Positions 1-9,094 of a stretch of DNA of 64,000 nucleotides are shown here, in pieces. Under the pieces are notes generated by a model. That model ran no database searches and was not told the DNA's origin. It saw only the letters and a program-made list of their open reading frames with translations. Positions within the stretch are counted from its first letter, which is position 1, and each line of letters begins with the position of its first letter. A program made the position numbers and the translations under genes. Origin of the DNA: JOPF136 sp963773835 (GTDB lineage: Bacteria > Acidobacteriota > Terriglobia > Acidiferrales > UBA7541); NCBI GenBank assembly GCA_963773835.1, contig CAVZCQ010000001.1:1240001-1304000 (forward strand), in the 5' to 3' direction.

Positions 1-1
1 A

Positions 2-628
2 TGGGCCGGTGCCGGAGGGCGAATTTTGCCACAGGGGAATTTTTCCCCTCCGCGCTGGTTGTCGCTCAAGGACCGCCACTGGCTGGGCACGCTGGCTTTG
101 TTCGATCCGGGGACCCAAGCCGGAATCCTCACGGAACCTCCCCTCGGTACCAACATGGCCTATCGACGGGAGGTATTAGAGCGTTTCGAGGGTTTTCGTC
201 TGGACCTGGGTCCGTGTCCCGGCAGTGAAATCCGCGGCGAAGACACCGAGTTTGGCAGCCGCGTTCTGGCCGCCGGTCTCCGGCTCCGGTACGAGCCTTC
301 CGCCGTGGTCTTTCACCCGGTTTCGGAGCATCGTCTCCAGAAGAAGTACTTCCTGGCCTGGTGGTTCGACAAGGGCCGCTCGGATCTTCGCGAATTCGGC
401 ATGCCGCCCGATGCCAAGCGCGTCGTTTTCGGGATTCCGCTTATCTTCTTTCGCAGATTTGCTGTCTGGACGCTGCGATGGATGTTCTCGGTCCGGCCCG
501 CCCGGAGATTTTACTGCCACACTCAGCTCCGCTGGCTGGCGGGTCAGATGGTGGAATCCCGCCGGCGGCGTCCGCAGGCCTGGTTGGCAAGTGAAATTGC
601 TACGAAGGGTCCGGAAGTACCCCGCTGA
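2..628 (+). CDS. Glycosyltransferase family 2, C-terminal part (5' truncated by window)
   Basis: This is the C-terminal part of a GT2 glycosyltransferase; the reading frame is open from base 2, so the N-terminal nucleotide-sugar half lies outside the window. Visible are an acceptor-loop-like stretch (LGTNMAYRREVLERFEGF), then GEDTEFGSRVLAAGLRLRYEP and a VFHPV segment, the order found after the DxD motif in GT2 enzymes, where the GED acid would be the catalytic base. A hydrophobic, aromatic and basic tail (RFAVWTLRWMF) suggests membrane association. The sulfotransferase gene begins 18 bases downstream, so the two are probably co-transcribed. The donor and acceptor sugars cannot be read from the sequence. 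Confidence 0.85.
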   Translation, partial: WAGAGGRILPQGNFSPPRWLSLKDRHWLGTLALFDPGTQAGILTEPPLGTNMAYRREVLERFEGFRLDLGPCPGSEIRGEDTEFGSRVLAAGLRLRYEPSAVVFHPVSEHRLQKKYFLAWWFDKGRSDLREFGMPPDAKRVVFGIPLIFFRRFAVWTLRWMFSVRPARRFYCHTQLRWLAGQMVESRRRRPQAWLASEIATKGPEVPR

Positions 629-646
629 GGCGCGACCAACGACACT

Positions 647-1651
647 ATGGCTGCTTCTACGATTTCGAGATACAAGCAAACCTGGGCTTGGGAGCGCTTG
701 CGCAGAAGCTGGCTGGGCAATCTCGTCCGGGGGTCGAGAGGCTGCAAACGGGAGCTCTGGGCATGGCTGCGCTGTCCGCGCGTGAGTGTGCCGGAGGTCG
801 AACAACTCGTCCGCTCCCTCGCGATTTTTCAACCGCAAGTCCCGGCGGATGTAGCCGGACAACAACAAACCCAAGCCCCGATCTTCTTGCTCTCCACTGG
901 CTGGAGAGCGGGCTCTACTCTGCTCCAGCGCGTCCTCGTTACGGACCCGCGCCTGCTTCTCTGGGGAGAGCCGCTCGGAGAAATGGGTGTTGTCACCCGG
1001 CTGGCTGAAATGCTCAGCGGTTCCGTCAGCTCCCGCAATCTGGAGCAATGGAACAACCAGCCGGATCCAGCTTCACCGGGATTGGCCACTGCCTGGGTTG
1101 CAAACCTGTACCCTCCTGGCACTGACTTTCGTCTGGCGCTGCGGAGTCTGTTTGATCGCTGGCTTGAAGAGCCCGCCCGCCACCGGGGTTTTGTCCGTTG
1201 GGGCCTCAAGGAGGTGCGGCTGGGCGCCACGGAGGCCTGTCTGCTGCATTGGTTATATCCGCAGGCCAAGTTTGTGATCATCTCACGCCATCCCTATGAC
1301 GCTTATCGCTCCATGGCCGATGCCCATTGGGGCGAGGTGTACTACAGGTACCCGGATGTCCCCGGTGATTCGGCTGCAAGTTTTGCGAGGCACTGGAATC
1401 GTCTGGCAGTCAGTTGGGCTCGCCTGCCGGCAGATTTCCCCTCCGTTCACATCAAGTATGAAGATCTGATTGCCGGCAAGGTTGATTTCCGCCACCTGGA
1501 ATCCTGGCTTGGCATTGAAATTCGCGAAAACGTCGCTCTCTCGGTCTCCGTCGGCGGTACGGCCAAGCGCGGCCGGCTGAGCTGGTACGAGCGTTGGATT
1601 ATCGCGCGTGAGGCTGCCGAGGGAATGCGCGCCCTCGGCTATCCTAAATAG
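647..1651 (+). CDS. Sulfotransferase family protein (PAPS-dependent)
   Basis: A 334-residue cytosolic-type sulfotransferase that would move a sulfo group from PAPS to a glycan or lipid hydroxyl. The 5'-phosphosulfate loop is visible at residues 83-97 (STGWRAGSTLLQRVL) and the 3'-phosphate binding strand at 210-222 (VIISRHPYDAYRS), in the order and spacing of PF00685/PF13469 enzymes. The first 75 residues are basic and rich in Trp, with no clear signal peptide. It sits between glycosyltransferase genes, which favours a carbohydrate acceptor, and a PAPS synthetase gene lies about 8.5 kb downstream on the same strand. The ATG start follows the preceding stop by 18 bases. The acceptor is unknown. 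Confidence 0.82.
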   Translation: MAASTISRYKQTWAWERLRRSWLGNLVRGSRGCKRELWAWLRCPRVSVPEVEQLVRSLAIFQPQVPADVAGQQQTQAPIFLLSTGWRAGSTLLQRVLVTDPRLLLWGEPLGEMGVVTRLAEMLSGSVSSRNLEQWNNQPDPASPGLATAWVANLYPPGTDFRLALRSLFDRWLEEPARHRGFVRWGLKEVRLGATEACLLHWLYPQAKFVIISRHPYDAYRSMADAHWGEVYYRYPDVPGDSAASFARHWNRLAVSWARLPADFPSVHIKYEDLIAGKVDFRHLESWLGIEIRENVALSVSVGGTAKRGRLSWYERWIIAREAAEGMRALGYPK

Positions 1652-1702
1652 ACTGCAAGGTGAACCACGAATCGAAGCCGGCTCGCTGGGGGGGTGCTCT
1701 GA

Positions 1703-3262
1703 ATGCTTGCCGCACGAGGGGGAAGCCGCGGCTTCCAGGTGGGAGCTCTCCTGGTGGTCGTGTCATTCTTTGCTTTCATCCTCTTCGTTGTTCTACGCCG
1801 TCAAGCGCGAACAAATCGTTTCGCACGGCAGCCTCAGGCATCGCCCGCTTCCCAGGGCCCCGCGAACCCCGGTAAGGGCGCACGCTCAATCGTCAACGCT
1901 GCGGGGCAGTTCATGACTTTGGATCCCACGGGAAGGTTTCTCGTCAATTCCATCACAGACAAGCCCGTGTTCATTACCGGAGATGCGGCCTGGTCCTTGA
2001 TCACGCAATTGGACGACTCGGATGTCCAGATCTATTTGTCGGATCGCGCCGCGCGCGGGTTTAATTTCATCGTGTGCAGCGCCGTGGACAACTACTACCA
2101 GTCCAACCCTCCGAAAAATGCTTACGGCGACGTTCCATTCAACGGCCCGGATTTCACCAATGAGAACCCAAAATACTGGATGCACGTGGATTCGGTCATT
2201 CGGAAGGCCGCAACCTTCGGCATCACCGTTGCCCTGGATCCTGGCTTTGTCGGTTTAACTTCGCCGGGAGGTTATTTGACGAGTTATCAGAACAGCTCCG
2301 GTGCTGTCGTCAAGACTTACGGTGGCTTCCTTGGCGATCGTTACAAGGCCTTCCCGAATCTGATTTGGGTGATCGGCGGAGACGTAGACCCGGCTACCGG
2401 AGTGGTGCCAAAGCTCACCGACCTCGCAGACGGCATCCGCTCGAAGGACTCGGTCCACCTGATCGTCGCCGAGGGCCATCCGCAGGCCGCGGCATTGGAT
2501 ACTTTTGCCGGCGCGAACTGGATGGACCTGAACTGGCTTTATTTCCATACCGTGAACATACTCGCCGAGGTCCCCCGCAACTACCAGCGTTCTCCGTTGC
2601 TGCCTCCTTTCTTGGGCGAAGAATGGTACGAAAATGAGCACGGCATCACCGATCTCGAATTGAGAGAAGAGGGCTACTGGGCGGTTTTGGGAGGCGCCTA
2701 CCTCGGAAATGGGGGGTTTGGAAACAGCCCCATTTGGTTTTTCAGCGGAGGCCCGGACGCCAAGCCGGGAGATCCCCCCTGGAAAAGCCAGCTAAGCTCT
2801 CCGGGATCGGTCGGGCAAATGTATCTCGGAAAATTGTTCCGCTCCCGTGAGCACTGGAAGCTGCTCCCGGACATCGATCACGCCGTGATGACCGCAGGTT
2901 ACGATTCGCGCGGTTTTTTCAGTTCGACTCGCGAATCCATTCGAAGTTTTGTCTACGGCGTTCCTTACCGGTTGGGGGATTCATCTTCCGTCGCCGCAAA
3001 AACCTCCGATGGGGAGACGATTCTCGCTTATGTTCCCAGGGGCAGCGCCGCCACAATCACCATTGACCTGGGAAAGGTGATCGACCCCGTGGCTCGCGCA
3101 AAGGGCTGGTGGTTCAACCCGCGCGACGGCTCGGCTCGGCTGATTGGCACTTTCACCACCAACGGCGCCCGGAGTTTCACCCCGCCGGATGCCCGCGACT
3201 GGGTCCTGGTGCTCGACAGCGAAACCGCCCGTCTCCCCGCTCCGGGGAGCAAGGATTGGTAA
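1703..3262 (+). CDS. Membrane-anchored DUF4038 (GH140/apiosidase-like) protein with C-terminal PF12904-like domain
   Basis: A 519-residue protein. Residues about 10-30 form one hydrophobic segment (VGALLVVVSFFAFILFVVL), so it is probably an extracytoplasmic enzyme tethered by a signal anchor. From residue about 70 (FMTLDPTGRFLVNS) it follows the DUF4038 TIM-barrel family. Two motifs likely to carry the catalytic acids are visible: LIWVIGGD and EEWYENEH. The tail (GWWFNPRDG, then FTPPDARDWVLVLD) resembles the putative collagen-binding domain PF12904 that follows DUF4038 in GH140 apiosidases. It is the short, repeat-free relative of the C-terminal cassettes of the giant proteins at 12-29 kb and ends with the same LPAPGSKD tail. 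Its place among glycosyltransferases suggests trimming of, or defence against, a surface glycan. The substrate is not known. Confidence 0.8.
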   Translation: MLAARGGSRGFQVGALLVVVSFFAFILFVVLRRQARTNRFARQPQASPASQGPANPGKGARSIVNAAGQFMTLDPTGRFLVNSITDKPVFITGDAAWSLITQLDDSDVQIYLSDRAARGFNFIVCSAVDNYYQSNPPKNAYGDVPFNGPDFTNENPKYWMHVDSVIRKAATFGITVALDPGFVGLTSPGGYLTSYQNSSGAVVKTYGGFLGDRYKAFPNLIWVIGGDVDPATGVVPKLTDLADGIRSKDSVHLIVAEGHPQAAALDTFAGANWMDLNWLYFHTVNILAEVPRNYQRSPLLPPFLGEEWYENEHGITDLELREEGYWAVLGGAYLGNGGFGNSPIWFFSGGPDAKPGDPPWKSQLSSPGSVGQMYLGKLFRSREHWKLLPDIDHAVMTAGYDSRGFFSSTRESIRSFVYGVPYRLGDSSSVAAKTSDGETILAYVPRGSAATITIDLGKVIDPVARAKGWWFNPRDGSARLIGTFTTNGARSFTPPDARDWVLVLDSETARLPAPGSKDW

Positions 3263-3311
3263 GCCGCGCGAGCCGGCAGCCCGTTCCGTGCGGGCAAGCG
3301 TTCGGACATTT

Positions 3312-5189
3312 ATGCCACCGTTGAAGTTCCTGCATCCGAACCAGCCGGGGGGCGCTCACGCGCTCGCGCGTGCCAAGTTCTCACCTGCGGACCTGGCTGT
3401 CTACGCCTACGTCTTCGCCATCGGCGTGTTTCAGTGTACGCACTACCTTCATACGGCCAACTATGTGTACGATGCCTCCTATGCGGACCTGGCTCGGTCG
3501 CTTGTCGAGACGGGTTCCTATCAACTGCGCCAGCTGCCGCAGCCTACTTTGCCGCCAGGTTTTCCTGCCATTCTGGCGGTGGTAGGATTGCTGTTCGGAT
3601 TCTCCCCCGGCGCGCTTCTCCCGGTCGTCGCGGTCTCTGCGACCCTGGGCCTCATCGCCGCTTACGAGCTGCTACGCCGCGTGGAGGGGCGTGCCGTCGC
3701 CGCCGTCGCTTGTCTCCTCCTCGCATCTAGCCCCTTTGCGTTCGGATTCATCACCTTGTTCGTGTACCCGGAGATGACCTATTTCCTGGCGTGCATGCTT
3801 GCTCTCTTGCTCGCTCTCAAGGTTGACAGGGCTGAGCCGGACAGGGCCCCGATCGGTTGGATTTTCCTCCTTAGCTGTGTCGTCACCGCAGCAGTGCTGA
3901 TCCGCTCTGTCGGCGTCGCGCTTCTGGCGGGGCTGGCCGCCTGGATCGCCGCTTCCTTCCTGCTCGCTCCGGCAATTGCCCGCCGCCGTATGCGCAGGAT
4001 CATGATTCCCCTGGTGCTGGGTGTGTGCGCTCAACTCGCCTGGAGCGTTTGGGCCCAGCGCAATCAGGTCTTGGAGTGGCAGCTCCCGGGATACCCGCAG
4101 TCCTACATGTCTCAGTTTCGAATGAAGGACGGACATTACCCGGAGTCAGGCCTCGCTCAGCTTCGCGATATTCCGATACGAGTTGCGCGTAACACCCTCA
4201 CGCACACCGCCGGGTTTGTGAGCTTGCTCGCACGAAGATATGTCAGCATTTTTTGGTCTTCGCCTGCAATTATTGGCGTGTTCTTGCTGGTTGCTTGGGG
4301 ACTGGCATCCTCGCTCTCGAAGGGCGCACAACTCCACGACTGGTACTTTTTATTTCACGAATCCATGTTCTTTCTCTGGCCGTGGGACTACAACCCTCGT
4401 TTCTTAATCCCCGTTTTCCCGCTTGTTTGTCTCTACCTGTGGCGCGGCGCGAAGGAGCTCAGAATTCAGGCCCTCCAGAAGCCCCGAGTGGTGGGACGCA
4501 GCCTGCTTCTTGTCGGTGCCGTCTTGTGTCTGTGCTCCGCGGGCTTTGCCGCACGCTGGATAACTTTCACGGGCGACCCGCAACACCCGCGGGGTGACCA
4601 CCTGCAGCCTATTGCCGCGACGGCCTTCTGGCTTCTCGTGGCTGCCATCGGATTCGTCATGCCTAGGATCCAAAGCTCCCGCCAGTCGATTGACTCTGGC
4701 CTGGCGCCCCTCAGCCGGTGGTTGGAAACAGGAACTCCGCTTCTGCTGCGAGTCGCTGCCGTCGCCACCGTCGCCGGCCTCACGGCGACGGGAACTGCGC
4801 AAGCGTTCACCATCGGCCGCCGGAATATGATTCCTGTCCTTACTCAACAGTCGGGATATCCAATGATTGAGGCTGCCGAGTGGATCCGGACTCACGAACC
4901 GGCAAACAGCGTGGTGATGGCGCGGGACTGCGATTTCATTTTCCATTTTACCCGCGGCCGGGTGGTGTGGTTTCCCCCTATTTCTGATCCCAAGGTCATC
5001 ATGGACGGCATTCTCCGCTACAAGGTCGGGGTGATCCTCGTCGTGCATCACGCGGACAATTACTGGCTGCCTGCGGAGGACACCTGTTTCCGCGCCTTGC
5101 AGGCGACTTACGGAAATTCATTCCGGCTGGTGCATTGCGGAATCGATAGCTGCGTGTATGAGGTCGTAACCCCGCCCGCAGGATCCTAA
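3312..5189 (+). CDS. GT39-like polytopic membrane glycosyltransferase
   Basis: A 625-residue integral membrane protein with about ten hydrophobic helices and a periplasmic C-terminal domain. The N-terminal segment YDASYADLARSLVETG followed by QPTLPPGFPAIL matches the first periplasmic loop of the ArnT/PMT clan (GT39 and relatives), whose members use polyprenyl-phosphate sugars as donors. The ATG at 3312 was chosen because the longer frame starts at a TTG inside the previous gene and would overlap it by 119 bases. The gene after it encodes another protein of the same type 54 bases on, so the pair probably acts in sequence on one lipid-linked glycan or glycoprotein. Donor and acceptor cannot be told. 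Confidence 0.75.
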   Translation: MPPLKFLHPNQPGGAHALARAKFSPADLAVYAYVFAIGVFQCTHYLHTANYVYDASYADLARSLVETGSYQLRQLPQPTLPPGFPAILAVVGLLFGFSPGALLPVVAVSATLGLIAAYELLRRVEGRAVAAVACLLLASSPFAFGFITLFVYPEMTYFLACMLALLLALKVDRAEPDRAPIGWIFLLSCVVTAAVLIRSVGVALLAGLAAWIAASFLLAPAIARRRMRRIMIPLVLGVCAQLAWSVWAQRNQVLEWQLPGYPQSYMSQFRMKDGHYPESGLAQLRDIPIRVARNTLTHTAGFVSLLARRYVSIFWSSPAIIGVFLLVAWGLASSLSKGAQLHDWYFLFHESMFFLWPWDYNPRFLIPVFPLVCLYLWRGAKELRIQALQKPRVVGRSLLLVGAVLCLCSAGFAARWITFTGDPQHPRGDHLQPIAATAFWLLVAAIGFVMPRIQSSRQSIDSGLAPLSRWLETGTPLLLRVAAVATVAGLTATGTAQAFTIGRRNMIPVLTQQSGYPMIEAAEWIRTHEPANSVVMARDCDFIFHFTRGRVVWFPPISDPKVIMDGILRYKVGVILVVHHADNYWLPAEDTCFRALQATYGNSFRLVHCGIDSCVYEVVTPPAGS

Positions 5190-5243
5190 GATGCCCTGGG
5201 ATAAAAAGTGCAGTTGACTGACCCATCGCGGTCGCCCGGCAAA

Positions 5244-6797
5244 ATGAATCGAGCCTTTATTCTCGGCTCCCTCCTCATCGTGTTGCTTGCCGCCGGTTTG
5301 CGCCTCTATCACCTCGGCCAGCGCAGCCTTTGGCTGGACGAAGCAATCGCGGCGAACATTTCACGAGGGACACTCTCCGAGACGCTGGCTCTGACTCGCG
5401 GTTTCCACAGCGCGCCCATCATCGACCCACTCATCCTTTATGCCGTCGAGAGAGTCGGGACGGGACCCTTGGCGGTCCGGCTGCCTTCCGTCGCGGCAAG
5501 CCTCTTGGCTGTAATCTCGATGCTCTGCTTTGTCACTCTCCCTTCCGTCGACTTCAAGACCGCAACGCTCTCCGCTCTCATGCTGAGCGTCGCGGCCGCA
5601 CAGGTCCGATACGCCCAGGAGGTACGCGAATATTCACTCGGCGTCCTCTATGCTGCGGTGCTCTTGTACGCCTTTCTCTCGTATGCCTCTGACCGGGAGG
5701 GAAATCACTCACCCGCGCTGTTGTACCTGGCGCTGTTCGTTGCCCCGTTTGTCCAATACGGTTTGCTTTTGTTCAGCTGCTCCATTCTCTTGGCCATTTT
5801 CCTTTTGGATTTATTTCGCAGGGAGCTCAGGAGCAGGATCGCGCAGATCATGACTGCATTCGGATTCCTGGCTCTCGGTGCCGTGCTGTCTTATTGGCTG
5901 ACTCTCCGCTACCAATGGGAAGGGCCCGTTTCGTATTTGAACGACTATTATTGGGTCCCGGGTTCCAGTATCTTGCGATTTGTCGGGCCGAACACCCATC
6001 ATTTGCTGACCTCTCTCCTGTTGCCGGGATTGGGAGCCGCCTTAATCTCCGTTGTTGCCACCCTGGTTCATCTTGCACGTGCGTTTCGGGCACGCGCTGT
6101 GCCTCCCCTTACAATTCTTGCGTTCACCTCATGCCTTGCGGTTCTGGTCGGTGGCCTCCTGCACGTGTACCCATACGGCCCCATTCGCCAGTGCCTATTC
6201 CTGGCGCCTGTCGTTTGCCTGTTCGCGTCCGCAAGCCTGGCTGAGGTCGCAGATTGGTTTAGAGACCTGGCGCGTTCATTGGTCTTCGCCGTCATGGTCG
6301 CCGTCGTAATCGTATCGGGCGCCTTTCAAATCCGCTCTCAGAAACCATATGCGGAGGTCGAAGACATCCAGCAGGTCTTACAGGCCTTACGCATTCATCG
6401 CGAGCCGGGAGACGCAATCTACATCTATGCCGGAGCCGTGCCCGCCGTGGACTTCTATGTGAATCCTCGAGACCCGCACTTCATGTATGGCGACTTTAAT
6501 CACGATACCCCGGACAAATACATTGAAGAGATAAGTTTAGGCCTGGAACCGGACGCCAAACGGTTCTGGATCGTGTTCAGCCACGTCCACGGCGATGATG
6601 ATCAGCGCATTCTTCAGGATCTGAGCCCTGATTGGACCGTGCAGCGGGTTCTCGCCGTCACCGGATCCTCTCTTTATCTGGCCTCCCGGCGTCCCGCCGA
6701 GGCAAGCTCGGCGGCCAAACTCGCACGCATCGCAGACCACACGCACGACGGCTTCTGGGCCTGGAACTACCGCAATGCACGCCCGACCATCCGCTAG
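5244..6797 (+). CDS. GT39-like polytopic membrane glycosyltransferase
   Basis: A 517-residue polytopic membrane protein. The segment RSLWLDEAIAANISRGTL at residues about 28-45 holds the Asp-Glu pair of the first periplasmic loop of GT39-type enzymes, and SAPIIDPLILYAVERVG followed by VRLPSVAASLLAV continues the usual pattern (H-x-PPLYY-like loop, then RLPS before the next helix). About nine hydrophobic helices follow and a soluble tail of about 130 residues ends the protein. The ATG at 5244 is preferred to an in-frame GTG at 5208 because it directly precedes the first helix. It lies in the same transcription unit as the GT39-like gene before it. The substrate is unknown. Confidence 0.75.
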   Translation: MNRAFILGSLLIVLLAAGLRLYHLGQRSLWLDEAIAANISRGTLSETLALTRGFHSAPIIDPLILYAVERVGTGPLAVRLPSVAASLLAVISMLCFVTLPSVDFKTATLSALMLSVAAAQVRYAQEVREYSLGVLYAAVLLYAFLSYASDREGNHSPALLYLALFVAPFVQYGLLLFSCSILLAIFLLDLFRRELRSRIAQIMTAFGFLALGAVLSYWLTLRYQWEGPVSYLNDYYWVPGSSILRFVGPNTHHLLTSLLLPGLGAALISVVATLVHLARAFRARAVPPLTILAFTSCLAVLVGGLLHVYPYGPIRQCLFLAPVVCLFASASLAEVADWFRDLARSLVFAVMVAVVIVSGAFQIRSQKPYAEVEDIQQVLQALRIHREPGDAIYIYAGAVPAVDFYVNPRDPHFMYGDFNHDTPDKYIEEISLGLEPDAKRFWIVFSHVHGDDDQRILQDLSPDWTVQRVLAVTGSSLYLASRRPAEASSAAKLARIADHTHDGFWAWNYRNARPTIR

Positions 6798-6836
6798 TCC
6801 TCGCGTGCTACGCTGCCGAAGCTGACCCAACCGACT

Positions 6837-8156
6837 GTGAATTCACCGCAAAAATCTCCGGTGCTTGTGCTGGGCGGAGGGATCTCGGGGCTTACCGCGG
6901 CCCGCATCCTCCAGGAGCAGCAACTCGATTACCTGTTGTTGGAACGTTGCCCGACCGTGGGAGGCCTCACACGCACTGTGGAGGTCGGCGAATTTTGTTT
7001 CGACTACACCGGACACTTCCTGCATCTCTGCCGCCATGCCACCCCGGCCGACATCCCATACGCCGGCTTGAAGAATGACGAGTGGGCTCGCATCACCCGG
7101 CGTTCGTGTTGCTTTGTCGGCGGGAATTTCATCACCGCACCCATTCAATACAATCTTGCAGGACTGCCCCCGGCCCTCTTCAACGAGTGTGTGAACTCTT
7201 ACAACGCCCGGCCGGCCCTCGCCGACAGCGACAATGCAACCTTTCGCGACTATATCGTCAGCGGATTCGGACAGGCATTGGCGGACCTGTTCCTTATCCC
7301 GCAAAACGAAAAGACCATGGCCATCCCGCTCGAGCGCCTCTCCAGGCGCGCCGTCCGGCGGTTTTTTCCCGCCCCGGATGAAAAGTTGGTTCGCATGGGC
7401 ATGGCTGGCGAAGCTGCCTCCGCGGCATCAAGCTATAATTCCACCTTCTGGTATCCGAAAGCCGGTGGCATCGGCAAGCTCGTGCACGGCTTGCGTTGTG
7501 GAATCAGGAATTGTGCCGTGAATCAGGACGTGGTTGCCGTCGATCTCCGCCACAAGACTGTCCGCACCAGCAAGGGCGAAACGATTCCATGGGACGCCAT
7601 GTTCTCCAGCATCCCCCTCAAATCGCTTTGCGAGATGACCAGCGACGATGAATTGATCCATGCTGCTGCGGGCCTCTCCCACAGTTCCACGATCAGCTTC
7701 AATATCGGCCTGCGCGGCCCCCTGCCTCCTCAATTTGAAGGCCTTCATTGGTTGTACGTTTCCGATCGCGCCATTCCCTTCTACCGTGTCGGCTTCTATT
7801 CCAACATCGGAAACGGGACAGCCACCCCTGGCCGGGGGGCTCTCTATGTCGAAGTCGGCCTGCAGCCGCAGGAACTCGATCGAACCGACTTGATCCGCGA
7901 CTTGCAGCCAAGGGTCTTGAAATCTCTCGAGGAGCTTGGCTGGGTCCAAAGCCGCGAGATTGTGTGCGTGGTGATCCACGTGATGCGTCACGCCTATATT
8001 CACCACACCCCGCAGCGCGATAGTGCCTTGGAGAACATTCTCGCCCGGTTGCGGGAGGCTTGCGTTCACCCCATTGGCCGTTATGGCCTTTGGGACTACA
8101 TCAGCATGGAAGATTCGATGGAATCCGCTCGCCATGCCGTGATGGAGTCGCTGTGA
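6837..8156 (+). CDS. FAD-dependent oxidoreductase, amine-oxidase/UDP-galactopyranose-mutase-like fold
   Basis: A 439-residue flavoprotein. The N-terminus holds a Rossmann dinucleotide loop (VLVLGGGISGLTAARIL, residues 9-25), an acidic strand end (LLLERC) and the GGLTRT loop typical of the NAD_binding_8/amine oxidase clan (protoporphyrinogen oxidase, UDP-galactopyranose mutase and relatives). It reads from a GTG codon 39 bases after the previous stop. The stop codon overlaps the ATG of the next glycosyltransferase in a TGATG arrangement, indicating translational coupling. Proteins of this clan beside glycosyltransferases are common in polysaccharide loci and may change the ring form or oxidation state of a sugar; that role is inference. 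No signal peptide is seen. Confidence 0.75.
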   Translation: MNSPQKSPVLVLGGGISGLTAARILQEQQLDYLLLERCPTVGGLTRTVEVGEFCFDYTGHFLHLCRHATPADIPYAGLKNDEWARITRRSCCFVGGNFITAPIQYNLAGLPPALFNECVNSYNARPALADSDNATFRDYIVSGFGQALADLFLIPQNEKTMAIPLERLSRRAVRRFFPAPDEKLVRMGMAGEAASAASSYNSTFWYPKAGGIGKLVHGLRCGIRNCAVNQDVVAVDLRHKTVRTSKGETIPWDAMFSSIPLKSLCEMTSDDELIHAAAGLSHSSTISFNIGLRGPLPPQFEGLHWLYVSDRAIPFYRVGFYSNIGNGTATPGRGALYVEVGLQPQELDRTDLIRDLQPRVLKSLEELGWVQSREIVCVVIHVMRHAYIHHTPQRDSALENILARLREACVHPIGRYGLWDYISMEDSMESARHAVMESL

Positions 8157-8914
8157 TGAATCTTAGCGTGGTGATCCCTGCTCACAATGAGGCCGCGGGT
8201 CTGGAGAACGCTGTCGCCACCTTTATCCATCGCCTTCCCAGTGATGTGGCGGAAGTCCTCAGCGAGATCATCGTCGTCGAAAACGGCTCGACCGACCGCA
8301 CCTGGGATGCTTGCCGCCGATTGGAATCGAGGTTTCCAGAGATGGTCCGCGCCGTCTCCATCCCCCGCGGCAGCTATGGGGAGGCCATCAAGAAAGGAAT
8401 GCTGGAAAGCCGCGGAACCCATCTCTCCATCCTGGAATGCGACTTTCTCTACGCCCAGTTCGTTTCCGCCTCGATCGCCGTCTTTCGCGCACAGCTTGCC
8501 CCCTTCGTCGTCGGCTCCAAGCGCCACCCGCAGTCGATTGACCGCCGCCCGCTCAAGCGCCGCGTCTTGACCGCCCTCTATAATTTTGTGTTCCTCCGCC
8601 TCTGTGTCGGATACCCAGGCACGGATACGCACGGTCTCAAAAGCATTGAGACACCCCTTGCGAAGAAGCTGTGCGAGATCGCCGTGACCACCGACGAGGT
8701 CTTCCAGACCGAAATTGTCCTTCTCGCGTGGTGGATGGGAGTCAGAATTGAGGAAGTTCCGCTTCAGATTCAGGAAATGAGATGCCCGACGGTCAGCGTC
8801 CTCCGTCGGCTTCCGAAAGTTCTGGATACGGTCCGGGCTCTTCGGCGTTCCCTTGCGCGCTTCCCACGGCGCTCGCCGCAAATGTCCAACTCATCGCAAG
8901 ATTTGCCCGTCTAA
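8156..8914 (+). CDS. Glycosyltransferase family 2 (DPM1/DPG-synthase-like)
   Basis: A 252-residue GT2 enzyme. It begins LSVVIPAHNEAAGLENAV, the nucleotide-binding strand of the GT-A fold, followed by EIIVVENGSTDRTWD and the region ECDFLY at residues about 101-106, where most relatives carry DxD. The replacement of the first Asp by Glu is seen in several polyprenyl-phosphate glycosyltransferases. The C-terminus lacks transmembrane helices and ends in a basic, Ser-rich tail. The ATG at 8156 shares bases with the preceding stop codon. It may load a polyprenyl-phosphate carrier that feeds the two upstream GT39-like enzymes; this is inferred from the neighbourhood. Confidence 0.82.
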   Translation: MNLSVVIPAHNEAAGLENAVATFIHRLPSDVAEVLSEIIVVENGSTDRTWDACRRLESRFPEMVRAVSIPRGSYGEAIKKGMLESRGTHLSILECDFLYAQFVSASIAVFRAQLAPFVVGSKRHPQSIDRRPLKRRVLTALYNFVFLRLCVGYPGTDTHGLKSIETPLAKKLCEIAVTTDEVFQTEIVLLAWWMGVRIEEVPLQIQEMRCPTVSVLRRLPKVLDTVRALRRSLARFPRRSPQMSNSSQDLPV

Positions 8915-9094
8915 CCTTACCCGCGGGATGCGTGGACTGCCGGGCCAAACAAAAGCAATCTTGTCGCGGTTGCCGGGGTTCGCTCCGCACGTCAGCAATG
9001 GACGCCCGACGAGCGTCACTCATGCTCATCGCTTCACCCTCGCTGTTGAGATTTCCGTGAATTCGCCGATCCAGTTTTCACAGATTGCAGAGCC
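8915..9094. other. Intergenic spacer with no recognisable gene
   Basis: These 180 bases separate the GT2 gene from the transporter gene. I see no tRNA, no open frame with family features and no strong hairpin followed by a T-run. Confidence 0.5.

Noticed and set aside
3240..3262. LPAPG tail as an LPxTG-type sortase signal
   Set aside because: No hydrophobic helix or positive tail follows and the motif is at the extreme C-terminus, so a sortase could not use it; the cell type also appears to be Gram-negative.
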